Shown here: piece by piece, positions 32,113-44,950 of the stretch | How positions within the stretch are numbered: the stretch's first letter is position 1 | How the letters are laid out: each line of letters begins with the position of its first letter | NCBI GenBank assembly: GCA_949752745.1 | Contig: OX457028.1 | Location: 5,948,095-6,012,094, forward strand | Direction of reading: 5' to 3' | Length of the DNA stretch: 64,000 nucleotides | From: Protula sp. h YS-2021 | Taxonomy: Eukaryota; Annelida; Polychaeta; Sabellida; Serpulidae | The notes under the pieces: model-generated | What the model was told of the DNA's origin: nothing | The model's input: the letters and a program-made list of their open reading frames with translations, nothing else | The model's database searches: none | Position numbers and translations under genes: made by a program

Positions 32113-33424
32113 AAACGCTTGACCTCCAATTTTTTAAGAGTAAGTGGTATACACTGTTGCAAAAATTGTTCTATGTACTACATATTCTAGCTACGATTTT
32201 ACAGAAGTAAGTTCATTTTAGAAAATTTATTGTCTGAAATCGGATAAAAAAACAAGAAAAAAATTCCCGGGTTCAGTGTCTACACTTGAATTTACCAATA
32301 AAAAATGAGGACAAGACCGGATGTGCAATTTCTGGAGAAAAAAGGCCGGTCCTACCGGCCGTATGTACTTTTTCTCCTTAAGGTGATGAGAAATTAGTAT
32401 ATTTTTGCGGGCCAAATACTACCTGCATTATCAGGGTTTACCTTTGCTCATCGAGAATAATGCTCGAGATTAACCCCAAAAAATGGTGGGTTCGCGAACT
32501 CTTGAGAAAAAATATTTCAAGCCTCAAAGGGCTGGCAGCAACTCACTAAATACACTTGTTAGTGATCAATTAAAAACAAAATGCAAAAACAAGTTTGGGA
32601 TGTCGTTTTCTTACATCACGTCAAAATTGTTTCACGCACGAAGGTTACTTGGAATCATCTGACTTTGTTGTTCAAACTACCCTATAATGCATTACACGGT
32701 TCAAACTAGTCCCAGTGGACCCTTTCTTGTTAGGAAGAAAGCAAGGGTCGTCGCGGACTAGATTTAAAAATATAAAACAGTCAGAAAAATTGTCGGACGC
32801 ATGTTTCAAGTATACTAGAATGCTTAGGGCATGATTCCAAGCAACTTTACTTTAACACTTATCATAGTATGTGGAATGGTGACTAATCCTTCAAATTGTA
32901 GTGAGTTACTGGGGGCTGCAGTGCAATTAACTGTGTCAACACAGTGAAATATGATAGAATTATTATAATCTGAAATCGCGCAATTCTTATATTTCATGTT
33001 ATCACCCACAATTTTAGATTTTTTGCCTTCATGCACTTTCACATAAAATTTATCTATTAAGGGCATACCAATATCTCACCATATATGCATGATATACGAT
33101 AAGTTTGAAGTGAAAACTCCGTAAAGTCGATATCACTCTAATGGACATTACTTAGGGTTCATTTTTTGAAAATTTTAGGTCGAAAGAGTGGAAAGGGAGG
33201 AAAGTTTAGGTCGATAGGATCATGTCCAAAAAACACGTATATATGAAGTCCGTATTTTTTTTGGCTTAAGAAAGTCCTCTTTGCTATTTTTTAGTACTGA
33301 AAACAAACTTGCGCGGTTTATTTTGAAAAATACGCATAAAAGATGTTTTTACTCCAATTTACTGACTTTCGACTTATTGTCAAAATTGTAGACCTAAACC
33401 CACCTTTCTGCCTAGTTGAGGATT
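32113..33424. other. Intergenic DNA, no gene recognised
   Basis: No exon, RNA gene or repeat family recognised. The frame at 32824-33066 (-) has no motif. Confidence 0.4.
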
Positions 33425-33680
33425 ATTTTTATGAGAACATTAAGTTGGTTTTCTTTTAGTGTAAGTGAACAAGTTAATCATTCAATGTGTGAATGAACAT
33501 GAATTTAAGAAGTCTATGATTCTGTTTTATCAGATTACCACACTTTACGCATAGTACACAGTCGACGCGATTTGCACTGTATTGCGTGAGCTCAGCCAAG
33601 AGAGCAAAGGGGGCATCTCGGAGCTCAAAGTAAAATAAATAAATGTTTCTTTGGATATCCTAAAATACCTACAGTAATCT
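33425..33680 (+). repeat. Truncated 5' LTR of BEL/Pao element A
   Basis: Matches 40430-40678 through gtgaacaagttaatcattca, cacactttacgcatagta, cagtcgacgcgr and ggatatcctaaaatacctac. Only the last 250 bp or so of the roughly 875-bp LTR is present. Confidence 0.75.
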
Positions 33681-33706
33681 AACATTCTTCAACGCTTAAA
33701 ACAGCC

Positions 33707-35000
33707 ATGAAAACCGAAGAAGACCTGAGAAAAACCGCCCAAACGGATATAGCAGAAATTCATCAAATGGATACGATAAACACTGAGGAAACAGAAATCT
33801 CCCAATTATGTAGTGCTAATGAGCAAACAAACGAGGATATACACAAATCTGAAAATGAACACTTAAAACGTTCGTGAGCATAATTTTATCGCATTTTACG
33901 AGAATTTTGAGACAAGATGAGAATTGGCTAATCAATGGTGATAATTACGAAACTTTAGTAAAACACTTTTCCAGACCAGATGAGGAGTTTATACATTTCA
34001 AGACAGCGCATTTAATATGCATAGACTCAATGAGCAATCCAAACGAAATTGCTCGACTTGAAGAACAGTTTAGCATTCAGCAAAATTATTACACCCTGTC
34101 ACGAAAATGAAGGAAGGCTTAGGTAAGACCAACTATTGGTAAACTGAAAATTAATCAATTATTCACTGAACATGAAATTTCTCGTACTGAACATGAGCTA
34201 GAGCAAAAGAGACTCGAGTTGAAAATGCAAAAGGAAAAAATTAACGTGTTGAAAATGAAAAAGCACAAGCTAAACTGGGAGAGACTATGTGGAAATAAGA
34301 AATTGTAAACGAAAAATCACTAGATCGTTTCGACGTTCATCCGAAGGAAAAATTTAGTAGTTTACTGATATCTCAACAAACAGTGAACATAACACCTCCA
34401 CCTGCTTAGCAGTATGCAGGTAACATGAACACGTATTTCCCAAATTACAGTCAGCGGAATGAAACTAATGGAGCTCACTATCAAGAATTTACGATCCCCC
34501 CCATAAATATGCAGTATCACGCAGGTAGAGTAGAGCAGGGTCTACCCGCGAATGCACGTGGGAACACCGATATTCTAACGAGACGACAGAACGAGATATG
34601 CCGCGAGAATTCGTATGATCAAACTTACAGAAGTGACTTGCATAGTTTAGCAAATATGCTGAACTTTGACCTTTCGTTACCAAAACCAGAACTCATGTTA
34701 TTTGATGTAACACCAGCCAATTATGCACTTTTAATAAAGAACTTTGAAACTAACATTGAAAACAAGGTGTTGGGTAACAGTTACGGTTAACTTATGTCAT
34801 GCAATCTTGCACATCAGATACAAAAGAGTTAATTGAAAATTATGTATTGTTAAACTCAGAGCAAGGGTATAATAAAGCAAAGAGTTTGTTAAAAAACAAA
34901 GATTTGGCACAGCACATGTTGTAGCTCGCTCATGTATCGATACACTAATTGATGGTCTGGTTATCAAGCCAAGTGATATCAAAAGTCTGCAGACATTATC
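33707..35000 (+). pseudogene. BEL/Pao gag relic, element A
   Basis: Structural protein remnant. It opens with MKTEEDLRKTAQ at 33707 just after the LTR, then ENWLINGDNYETLVKHF, a KEK-rich helix region, and the DUF1759-like block TPANYALLIKNFETNIENKV with ELIENYVLLNSEQGYNKAKS. Broken by stops at several points, for example after the SRK near 34110. Confidence 0.75.
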
Positions 35001-35521
35001 TGCTGATACGTAAAATTGTGAATTGGCCCTCAGTTACACCGGTTTTGAATTTAACATTAATACGATCGATATTTTGAGAAAAATAGCAAAACGGATACCC
35101 ACTTTCTTGCGTTCCAAGTATTTTAGAAAATGGCAGGGAAACAAATTTCACATATCTTTCTCAATTTATTTCTCAGAATTTACTCGTATGTAGCAGTTCT
35201 TGGGAGGGTTTGGCAGACCAAATCAAATCTATACGAGCAAACAACAAAAACAAAAATCAAAAGGGTAATTACTCTACAATATCCAGTACTCTACGAAGGT
35301 GAAGTAAGCGACAGTAAAAAAGGTAGATACTGTGACGGAAATTGTAAAGGGTTACGCAATTGTAAAAATAATTCAAGCGATCATACTGGCAGAACGAAAA
35401 GAATTTGTTCAGAAAAGCAGATTGTGTAATAATTGTGTACATTATCCGTCTGTAACAAAAACATCACACATTACAGCATCAGTGGTATAAAACTCCAATA
35501 GATGCACCCCCAGAAATGTAA

Positions 35522-35755
35522 GTGCAAGAACAACAACAAACAAAAGGCGAGTCACAAGATGTATGTAATACCACGTTATCTGGAAAAAGGGTGTGTTTAC
35601 GCATACTCCCGGTTAGAGTACACGGTGAAGGTAAGAAGAGTGAAATGATTTATGCGTTATTGGATCATGGATCTGACGCCACGCTGTGCAGTGAAAGGCT
35701 ATTATCAACTTTAAATAAGAAAGGTAAATCAACACATATACAATATCTACTGTGA
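35522..35755 (+). pseudogene. BEL/Pao aspartic protease relic, element A
   Basis: Reads RVHGEGKKSEMIYALLDHGS; the ALLDHGSDATLC block is the DUF1758/retropepsin active-site region. It is cut off by a stop about 24 codons later. Confidence 0.7.
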
Positions 35756-35999
35756 CTCGTAGTCATACGCGAAAAGGGCAGGAAGTAGATCTAAATGTCT
35801 CATCTTTTGACGGAACGGAAACCATTTACATGAACAAGGTATGGGTCCGTTACAAAATTACCCTTTTCTACTGATGGTATGTCAAGGCTTGTTGAAATAA
35901 AACAGTGACCTCAGCTAAGGGGGCATTAAAATTCCTCCTATTGACGCAGAAGAAATTAGACTTCTGCTCGGCAGCAATGTTCCCGAAGCCTTCTGGGTG

Positions 36000-37495
36000 C
36001 AAGAAGAAAGACGCGATGAACGGGGACAACCTTATGGCGTACGATCTCTTCTAGGATGGACCGTGCTTGGTCCAATATCTACAACCAAGGCCGAAAGACA
36101 GGGCTCTATTTGATGGTCACTCAAAAGGAAGACGTTGCTCTGGACAATCTGATTAACATGTATAATGAAGTTTTCAATGAAGAACAACCCAACAAGAAAG
36201 GAATGTCACGTGAAGAGCTCGCACTTATGAAATTATGAAAGAGATGACAGTGTTTGTAGATGGACACTATAAATTAGCCCTCCCATGGAGGAACTCAGAG
36301 TCGCAATTGAGTGACAATATCTCTTTTGTGAATGCCACACTTCAAAACTTAAAGAAGAAACTACAACGCAACAACGAGTTGTATAACAAATACTATGACC
36401 AAATGAATAGCTATATAGCAAGAGGCTATGCCGAAATAATAAGCTCGAAACGTGACGATAAAACGAACAAGCGATCTCCCTTACCACACCACCCGGTTTT
36501 CAGTTCGAAGAAACCGAACAAGGTGCGCATTGCGTTTGATTACGCCGCCAAATTCAATGCCAGACAGGGCTCTATTTGATGGTCACTCAAAAGGAAGACG
36601 TTGCTCTGGACAATCTGATTAACATGTATAATGAATTTTCAATGAAGAACAACCCAACAAGAAAGGAATGTCACGTGAAGAGCTCGCACTTATGAAATTA
36701 TGAAAGAGATGACAGTGTTTGTAGATGGACACTATAAATTAGCCCTCCCATGGAGGAACTCAGAGTCGCAATTGAGTGACAATATCTCTTTTGTGAATGC
36801 CACACTTCAAAACTTAAAGAAGAAACTACAACGCAACAACGAGTTGTATAACAAATACTATGACCAAATGAATAGCTATATAGCAAGAGGCTATGCCGAA
36901 ACGTGACGATAAAACGAACAAGCGATCTCCCTTACCACACCACCCGGTTTTCAGTTCGAAGAAACCGAACAAGGTGCGTATTGCGTTTGATTACGCCGCC
37001 AAATTCAATGCCAGATCTCTCAACGATGAAATTTTACAAGGTCCAGACCTGGTGAACAGTCTGGTGGGAGTTCTTATTCGTTTTAGGCAGGAACCCATTA
37101 CCATAGTGACTGACATTGAGGCAGTGTTCGACCAGGTGCTGGTGTAAGATAAAGACCGAGATGCCCTCAAATTTCTGTGATGGGTAAACGGAAATCTCGA
37201 GGATGAGCCTCAAGAATAGCGTATGAAAGCTCACTTGTTTGGATCGACATCTTCCCCATATTGCGCATCACCTGCGCTAAGGCGAACAACTTCCGATAAT
37301 GCGGGAAGTTTTAGTTCGGAAGCGGTGACCACAGTAGAAAAGAGTTTTTATGTGGACGATTTACTGAAATCTGTTGGAACTGTGTCCCGTGCCATAGATC
37401 TCTCATCGGAGCCCAGGGATTTATTAGCCCTCGTAGGCTTTAGGCTAACCAGGTGGTTATCAAATTTGAAAGAAGTTTCAAATATGAATATATGA
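36000..37495 (+). pseudogene. BEL/Pao reverse transcriptase relic, element A
   Basis: Pao-type RT with [48 protein letters not shown] region, [10 protein letters not shown] (first catalytic Asp) and FYVDDLLKS (YVDD box, about 37344-37370). The block from 36096 is duplicated by a 466-bp tandem repeat, so the N-terminal RT motifs occur twice. Frames change between the pieces. Confidence 0.85.
36096..37015 (+). repeat. 466-bp tandem duplication inside element A pol
   Basis: agacagggctctatttgatgg at 36096 recurs at 36562, and the following sequence is nearly identical until aaattcaatgccaga, apart from a one-base and a roughly 12-base deletion in copy 2. The event post-dates the element's insertion or arose in its last source copy. 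Confidence 0.92.
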
Positions 37496-37514
37496 AACAG
37501 AAAAGGCACAAAGT

Positions 37515-38380
37515 GTGAATCGAGTGGACTATGATAGCGACGTACCCTCGGAGAGAGCTCTTGGTATAGGTTGGATCATCCAAAGCAATCAGTTTCGTGT
37601 CCGGCCAAAGGATAAACCACCAACTGGACGAGACATTCTTGCAGTGGTGAGTTCCTTGTTCGATCCACTTGGTTTAGAATCACCAGGTAATTTCAAAGTT
37701 AAGGCATTACTACAAGACTTATGTAAACAAAGCATGGGTTGGGATACAGGAGTGTCTCCTGAAAACCTCAAAATATGGCAACAATGGTTGTCTAGCCTGA
37801 AATATATTTCAAACTTACGCATAACGAGATGTTTTATGCAACCAGGATGTCAACATGTAACCGATGTGCAACTACACCTTTTCTCCGACGCATCTAACTG
37901 CGGTTATGGAGCATGTGCATACCTGATAATTGTATGTGACAGTCAAGTACACACAACACTCGTAATGGGCAAGACTTGAGTTACTCCAATCAAGGGGAAG
38001 ACTATCCCAAGACTGGAACTGCAAGCGGCCGTAGTGGCGTGCCGCATATGTAACATAATAGTTCAGGATTTTGAGTACAACATCAATCGCACGATCTATT
38101 GGAAAGACTTAAATAATGACTAGGATACATAAATAATGAACGGAAAAGGTTCAAAACGTTTTAATCGAACAGGCTTGCTATTCTACATGATGCAAGCGCA
38201 CCGTCACAATGGAATCATGTGCCGAGCGAGGATAACCCTGCAGACCTCGCATCAAGGGGTATTGACGTACAGAACGAGGATCAAATATGAATCTGGTTGG
38301 AAGGACCAGAATTTCTCGGGAAGGCTGAATCGTTTTTGCCAGAGCAAAGCCATAATAAAGCCACACTATCTGATATAAAG
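37515..38380 (+). pseudogene. BEL/Pao RNase H and connection relic, element A
   Basis: Contains ALGIGWIIQSNQFRV, VVSSLFDPLGLESP and the RNase H start VQLHLFSDASNCGYGACAYL (Asp in FSDAS), then TIPRLELQAAVVACRI in another frame. Broken by stops near 37979 and 38120. Confidence 0.8.
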
Positions 38381-38689
38381 GCCACGGTAAATGTAATGCA
38401 GGTAGATGAATTCAACTTCATGAATGAATTATGTCAGAGGTATTCAGGCTTTTATAAACTGCAAAAAGTGGCGTGGTTGTCCAGGTTCAAGAACCTCTGC
38501 ATAGCAAAGTACCTAAAACAAAGCGTTTTGGTGTCAAAAGGACACTTGGCCGTACAAGAGATGAAGCAGATCCTAGAGAAGGTTCAAGAAGAAGCATTTC
38601 CGGAAGAGCTGAAATACTTAAAACACAATCAGTGTGTTTCGAAGGCAAACAAACTTATTGAAGAAGAGCTAATGAAAGTCGTCTAGATG

Positions 38690-39660
38690 GTTCAGTTACC
38701 AAGAGATGCAAGGCGTCAAGTTATACTGCCACAGCGGTATCATGTTACGGATCTTATAATAAGGAGTTGTTATGAGAACAGCAGCCATACCTGACCGCAG
38801 TTCGTTTTAAATCAAACCGCAGGTATTAGATTATTCACGGAATACACACTGTCAAGTCTCTAACTACCAAGTGCTTTCAATGTAAAAGGCAAAAACAGGT
38901 ACCCATGCATCAAAAGATGGCACCATTACCTCAAGAAAGATTGAAGGCGGATAAATCCCCTTTTTGTTACACAGGGGTGGACTACTTTGGTCCGTTTTGT
39001 GTCAAATATCGCAGGGCTCAGGCATCGAAGTTGCCCACATCGCTGACCACAGACTCCTTATTGTGTGCATTGATTCGTTTTATGGCGAGAAGAGGCAAAC
39101 CAAGAAGGCGCTTTCATATAACAAAACAAACTCACTGGGAGGGGGGGTGCCGAGAGCTACGCGAAGCTCTAAAAAACTTCAACCAAGCCTAAATAAAGAG
39201 GCATATAATGGCATTTTAGCCCACCAAGCGCAAGCCACATGGACGGCATTTGAGAACGACTAATTCGTTCGACCAGGAATATGCTGAAAGTTCTCGTAGG
39301 ACAGCAACTGAAGAAGCATTGATAACCTATATGACTGAAAGTCGAAAAGATCCTAAATGATTGTTCTATTGGACGCGAAAGTGACGACCCCAAAGAGTTG
39401 AGGTGTTACACCAAACAAGTTTTTGTTTTTGACTAAGCCACAAAACCAAATGAAGCTCTGCCTAGAGGGCAATTACCACTGACTATTGTCACTGAAGTAA
39501 GTGTAGGTCGAGACGGTCTCGTTCGAAGTTGCAAGGTAAGAACTGGTACATCCAAAAACGTAAAAACCAGTTACGAAGTTATGCCTATTAGAGCAGTCTT
39601 AATGAGACAGAACTTTACCAGTAATCTGCGTATTTCATGTTACAAGGTGGTTCCTTAAAT
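38690..39660 (+). pseudogene. BEL/Pao integrase relic, element A
   Basis: Zinc-binding N-terminus (RYHVTDLIIRS, then CFQCKRQKQ), core start FCYTGVDYFGPFCVKYRR with the first catalytic Asp, and a C-terminal block RGQLPLTIVTEVSVGRDGLV-like with RSCKVRTGTSKNVKTSYEV, as in DUF5641. Interrupted by frameshifts and an internal deletion of most of the core. Confidence 0.78.
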
Positions 39661-39802
39661 ATATTGTTAAGAATTATTTCCAAGATCCATTATGTCGATT
39701 GCATGAGAATTTAGTATAAGACAGTATTTGAGCAGAAATGGCTAGGAGCGCCATTGATAAGTGGTAAGATGATTCCCTTGTGTCGATTCCTCGCAGGGCG
39801 GT

Positions 39803-40678
39803 GTAACGCGCTCATTTTTTGTTCAATATGAAAACGCTGAAAGATGCAAGCTATGTACATTTTATATATCTGTATCCTAGACATGTTTCCAGTAGATCAC
39901 TGGAGTGGTGTTAGATGTCATTCAGCTAAAGCAGTCTGTTTTCATGTGTCATGTGTTTTCATAACAATAGTGAGCTCAGTACCTTATATTGCTTATAAGT
40001 TTTTAGCTCGTTGTGAAATTATGAACAGTCTGATCTTTCAGTTAAATTCCTAAAATTTTAGCAGTATGTATGTTTGTGCATGTATGCGATTTCTGCCATC
40101 TTTATGTGGATGTTTACAAAAATAGTCGATTGCTGGAATCCGAAAATACGTGACGATGAGTGGATCTGCATTCTGTGGAAACAAAAAAGAGCACTTTTGG
40201 CCAAACTTTCGGAAGATCAACATCCAAAAGTTAGAAATTAAACTTTAAGCTAGACTGAATAGGATTTTAGTATTTGATTACAAGACATAAATGTTAGGCA
40301 AATATATGTTTGATATTCAATTTAAGCGTTGTAATTTAGCATTTTTGTGGTAAAGGTCGTAATTAAAAGGAGTTAAAGTAAAAATAAAATTGTTATGAAA
40401 TGTTAAGTCAGTCTTATGCCAGCATTAAGTCAGTTTTATTTTTGATGCAAGTGAACAAGTTAATCATTCAATATGTAAATGAATGTGCATTAAAGAAGTC
40501 TATGATTCTTTTTATCAGATTACCGCACTTTACGCATAGTACTCAGTCGACGCGGTTCGCACTGTATTACGTGAGGAACCAGGAACGCAAAGAACGCATC
40601 TCGGAGCACAAAGTGAAATAAATAAGAACGCGTGTAATCTACAGCTACTTCTTTGGATATCCTAAAATACCTACAGTA
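39803..40678 (+). repeat. Shared LTR between BEL/Pao elements A and B
   Basis: Starts TGTAACGCGCTC directly after a purine-rich gcagggcgg that could be the polypurine tract. It ends near cctaca/gtaatctgacattc, after which gag-leader sequence of element B begins. It serves as the 3' LTR of A and the 5' LTR of B, so the pair reads LTR-A-LTR-B. Confidence 0.7.
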
Positions 40679-40769
40679 ATCTGACATTCTTCAACGCATA
40701 AAACAACCACGACAACCGAAGAAGACCTGGGAAAAACCACCCAAACGGATATAGCCGAAAATAATCAAA

Positions 40770-42420
40770 TGGATACGATGAACACTGAGAAATTATTTAG
40801 TGCTAATGAGCAAACAAACAAGATATACACAAATCTGAAAGTGAACACTTAAAACGTTCGTGAGCATAATTTTTATCGCATTTGACGAGAATTTTTAAAC
40901 AAGGTGAGACTTGGCTAATTAGTGGTGATAATTACGAAACTTTAGTAAAACACTTCTTTGGACTAGATGAGCAGTTTATACGTTTCAAGACAGCGCATTT
41001 AATATGCATAGACTCAATGAGCAATCCAAACGAAATTGCTCGACTTGAAGAACAGTTTAGCATTCAGCAAAATTATTACACCCAATTAAAGCAACGTTTA
41101 ATTGAGCGGATTATTGACTACAACATAAGTCTCAAATCTGACAACCAGTATAAATTTAGTGAACACGATAGAGTTCGTCTATCACGAAAATGAAGGAAGT
41201 TCAGGTAAGAGCAGCTATTGGTAAACTGATAATGAATCAATTATTCACTGAACATGAAATTTCTCGTACTGAACATGAGCTAGAGCAAAGGAGACTCGAG
41301 TTGAAAATCCAAAAGGAAAAAAATTAACGTGCGGAAAATGAAATAGCACAAGCTGAAATGGGGGAGACTATCTGGAAATAAGAAATTGCCAACGAACAAT
41401 CACTAAATCCTTTCGACGTTCGTCGGAAGGAAAAATTTAATGGTTTTACTGAACGCTCAACAAACAGTGAACATAACACCTCCACCTGCTGAGCAGCATG
41501 CAGGTAACATAAACACGTATTTCCCAAATTACAGTCAGCGGAATGAAACAAATGGAGTTCACTATCAAGAATTTACGATCCGCCCTATGAGCATGCAGTA
41601 TGGCGCAGGTACAGTAGAGCAAGGTCTACCCGCGACTTACGGGGGAACACCGATATTCTAATGAGACGACAGAACGAAATATGTCGCGACAATTCGCATG
41701 ATCAAACTTACAGAAGTGACTTGCATAATTTAGCAAATATGCTGAACTTTCACTACCAAAACCAGGACTCATGACAGTTGATGGTACACCAGCCAATTAT
41801 GCACTTTTCATAAAGAACTTTGAAACTAACATTGAAAACAAGGTGTTCGATAACAAGTTACGTTTACCTTATCTCATGAGATATTGCACATTAGATGCAA
41901 AAAGAGTTAGTAGAAAATTATGCATTGTTAAACTCAGAGCAAAGATATAATAAAGCGAGGAGTTTGCTAAAACAAAGGTTTGGCACAGCACATGTTGTAG
42001 CTCGCTCATGTATCGATACACTGATTGATGGTCCGGTTATAAAGCCAAACGTTATCAAAGGACGTACGTGTGTCACAATGGCAACATATTGTGAGATGCT
42101 GAGATGGCGAGGAGGGATGAACGTGCAGTCAAGAAACCAAAGCAAACTACAAACAAGAGTACATCAACAGTGATGACGACACAAGCCAAAGTCAAGGTAC
42201 GAAACAAAAACTTCCTTGTTGTACGCAATGTTAAAAACAGCACCTTATTGCCAAGTATGCTGCATTTCTGGAGAAGAAGCATGTGGACATATTGAAGGTA
42301 GCAAAAGAGAAACGCTTGTGCTTTAACTGTTTACGTCCGGGCCAAGAGTGCAAAAAGACCTGCAGTGCTCTCGTTGCAAGTCAAAACACCACGAGCTAGT
42401 TCGCGACACAAACTATCACA
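40770..42420 (+). pseudogene. BEL/Pao gag relic, element B
   Basis: Open pieces 40882-41193 (ETWLISGDNYETLVKHFFG ...) and 41895-42173 (VENYALLNSEQRYNKARSLL, VVARSCIDTLIDG), then a zinc-knuckle-like CFNCLRPGQECKKTC with CKSKHHELVRDTNY near 42318-42415 in another frame. The 5' two thirds are near-identical to element A gag. Confidence 0.78.
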
Positions 42421-42429
42421 GACGTTTAC

Positions 42430-44950
42430 AAGAGAAAGAAATGAACAACAACCTGAAATTGCCCCTGCTGATTCGTCGACTGTTAATTGTGCCTCACAAG
42501 TTTGTCTTTGCATAGTGCCAGTGATTGTTCGGACATAAGAGATGACGTAGAGACTTACGCGTTACTTGAAGGGTCAGACACAGCATTATGTACTGATAAC
42601 TTGTTGAGACATTTAAGGCTTGAAGGTAAAACAGCAAAATTAAATATGAGTACCATGACTCCAAACCCTGTACTGAAATATCACTAACTGTACTATCGCT
42701 TGACCAAAAACAGGAGATTTAGATATTGATAAAGTCTTTCAGTTGGGAACTTGCCTCGATGTGTGTTAAGGCTGATGACGTTATTCTGTCATAATGGATA
42801 CATTTGTCCGGGCTTACGTTTCCACGCGTTAATTCTTTGCAAGTCGATTTGCTCATCGGGGCTAACATTCTGGAAGCCTTTGGAAAGAAGATGAAGGTCG
42901 AGGAGGTGCGAAAGCACCCTACTCAGTAAAGTCAGTTCTCGGATGGTCTTTACTCAGGCCGCTTAATCGAAACCTCTCAAACACATACGCTCTTGTCATC
43001 TTTCAGAAAAGTGATTTACAAAGTCAAGTGGAACGATGTGTGTTAAGGCTGATGACATTATTCTGTCATAATGGATACATTTGTCCGGGCTTACGTTTCC
43101 ACGCGTTAATTCTTTGCAAGTCGATTTGCTCATCGGGGCTAACATTCTGGAAGCCTTTGGAAAGAAGATGAAGGTCGAGGAGGTGCGAAAGCACCCTACT
43201 CAGTAAAGTCAGTTCTCGGATGGTCTTTACTCAGGCCGCTTAATCAAAACCTCTCAAACACATACGCTCTTGTCATCTTTCAGAAAAGTGATTTACAAAG
43301 TCAAGTGGAACGAATTTGGAAAACTCTCTTTAACGAGTTTATTTACAACGTATTTTTGAAGACAGCATTGAAAACACTGAGGAACGGTACAAGCTTTCAT
43401 TGCCATGGAGAACTGTTGAACCGAAGCTACAAAACAATTTACCGCTTGCCGTTACGAGATTAAATTACCTAAAGCGAAAGTTTTCCAAGAACGAATCGCT
43501 TTGGGAAACATATTCAAATGCGCTAGGCGATTACGTGACGAAAGGGTAGGCGCAGAAGGTTAGTGCTTTAGAACACACTAAAAACGTGAATTGCTGGTAA
43601 TTTTACCTCGCCACCCAAAATTCAATCCCAACTTTAATAAACCAGATAAAACTCGCAGTGTACTTTACTAAATGATTGCCCTATGAAAACCCAGATCTTG
43701 TCAATGTTTTAATTGGAGTGCTACTTCTTTTTTGACACGAGTCTATCGCAATTATTGGTTGGTGACATAGAATCTGTGTGTCATCAAGTACAAGTTTTGG
43801 AGAGGGACCGTGACTACTTCCGTTTCTTGTGGTGGCAAGGCGGTGACGTCAAGCTTTTACGGTGCCTCTCTTTTACGCAACGTCATCTCCTAGTGCTACA
43901 GCGTTTGCTGTATGCAAGACAGCTGCTACAAACCAATGTGATTTTGACGCAGATGCAGAGAAAACAGTGCTACAAAAATTTTACTTACTGCACAGCTGAG
44001 AGAACTGCGTGGTGGGTTCCGTTTGACGAAGTTATTTTCAAACGATGGGGAAGTATTGTGGTCAATCACAGAGTCTGAAAGGGCCCCATCTATAGCAAAC
44101 ATTGACATTGATGATGCATTGCCATACGAAAGAGCACCAGGCTTACGTTGGAAGGTGGAAGACGATACGTTAACATATAACGTGAAGAATGTGCAGAAAC
44201 CGTAACTTGTCCGTAACTATACCGAGACTAGAACTAACAGCTACTCTAGTCGCTGTATGGTTGCATCAAATGATTACACGTGAGATTGAATTTGGCATCT
44301 CTAAGGTTTACGTCTGGACAGACAGCTGTTCTTTATTACATACGTAACACAAAACACGTTTCCATACCTTTGTTTACTTCGGTGATTCATGACATCACAA
44401 GACCAGATGATCGGTACTGAGTCCCGTCAAACAAAACCCAGCTGTGTGTGACGTCAGAGACAAAGCCTTAAAGCTCACCGATTCATCTCTGCTTCTCATG
44501 GAACCGCTTATGCATTTTTTTGCGTGGTTACTACGTTGCGTTGCGTTTTGTTTGGTGCATAATGCAATAAACGTCAGAGAAACAACATTATCGCGGTAGT
44601 GTACCGTGAATGTTAGCCATCCGAATTGAAACGCTTGAATGAGGGTGTAGACGTACCAAGAAATAGTCAAATAGCCAAGCTCTCTCCAATCCTGGCTGAG
44701 GCGTTAGTAGACTACGGTTTTAAACACCCAATTTTCCCGTAAAAGAAACATCACTTCACTGAATTAATCATTAGACACGTTCACGAACGTAACGGTTACG
44801 TCGGTGTATAGCAAGTTCTCGTTTTAACGTGCAAGGAATACTGGACTACTCAAGGTGCTGCTGGGTTAAAATGGGTTATAGGAGCGTGATTTCTATGTAA
44901 ACCACATATGCGCGCGACGCTTATACACCATAACGTTCTATTTTAATATT
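42430..44950 (+). pseudogene. BEL/Pao pol relic, element B
   Basis: Fragments in order: protease-like YALLEGSDTALCTDNLL (42550), LSLPWRTVEPKLQNNLPLAV, DLVNVLIGVL, GDIESVCHQVQVL with FRFLWW (RT palm), ALPYERAPGLRWKVEDDTL, RNase H PRLELTATLVAVW with VWTDSCS, and integrase finger HFTELIIRHVHERNG with CKEYW. Interrupted by many stops. The wording differs throughout from element A pol, so it is not a copy of it. Confidence 0.78.
42757..43310 (+). repeat. 277-bp tandem duplication inside element B pol
   Basis: cgatgtgtgttaaggctgat at 42757 recurs at 43034; the two 277-bp copies are almost identical to each other up to caagtggaacga. Confidence 0.93.

Larger units (their letters stand above)
33425..40678 (+). 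mobile_element. BEL/Pao LTR retrotransposon A, decayed
   Basis: Order: truncated 5' LTR, gag with a DUF1759-like segment, aspartic protease (DUF1758-like), Pao-type RT, RNase H, integrase zinc finger and core, a C-terminal DUF5641-like domain, and a 3' LTR at about 39803-40678. This is the canonical BEL/Pao order. Many stops and frameshifts break every domain. A 466-bp segment of pol is tandemly duplicated (36096-36561 and 36562-37015). Confidence 0.88.
40679..44950 (+). mobile_element. BEL/Pao LTR retrotransposon B, 3' truncated, decayed
   Basis: Leader and gag match element A closely up to about 42057. From there on protease, RT, RNase H and integrase remnants belong to a clearly different BEL/Pao lineage. 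The integrase zinc finger is the last recognisable part; core, DUF5641-like domain and 3' LTR are missing. A 277-bp tandem duplication lies at 42757-43310. Confidence 0.82.
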
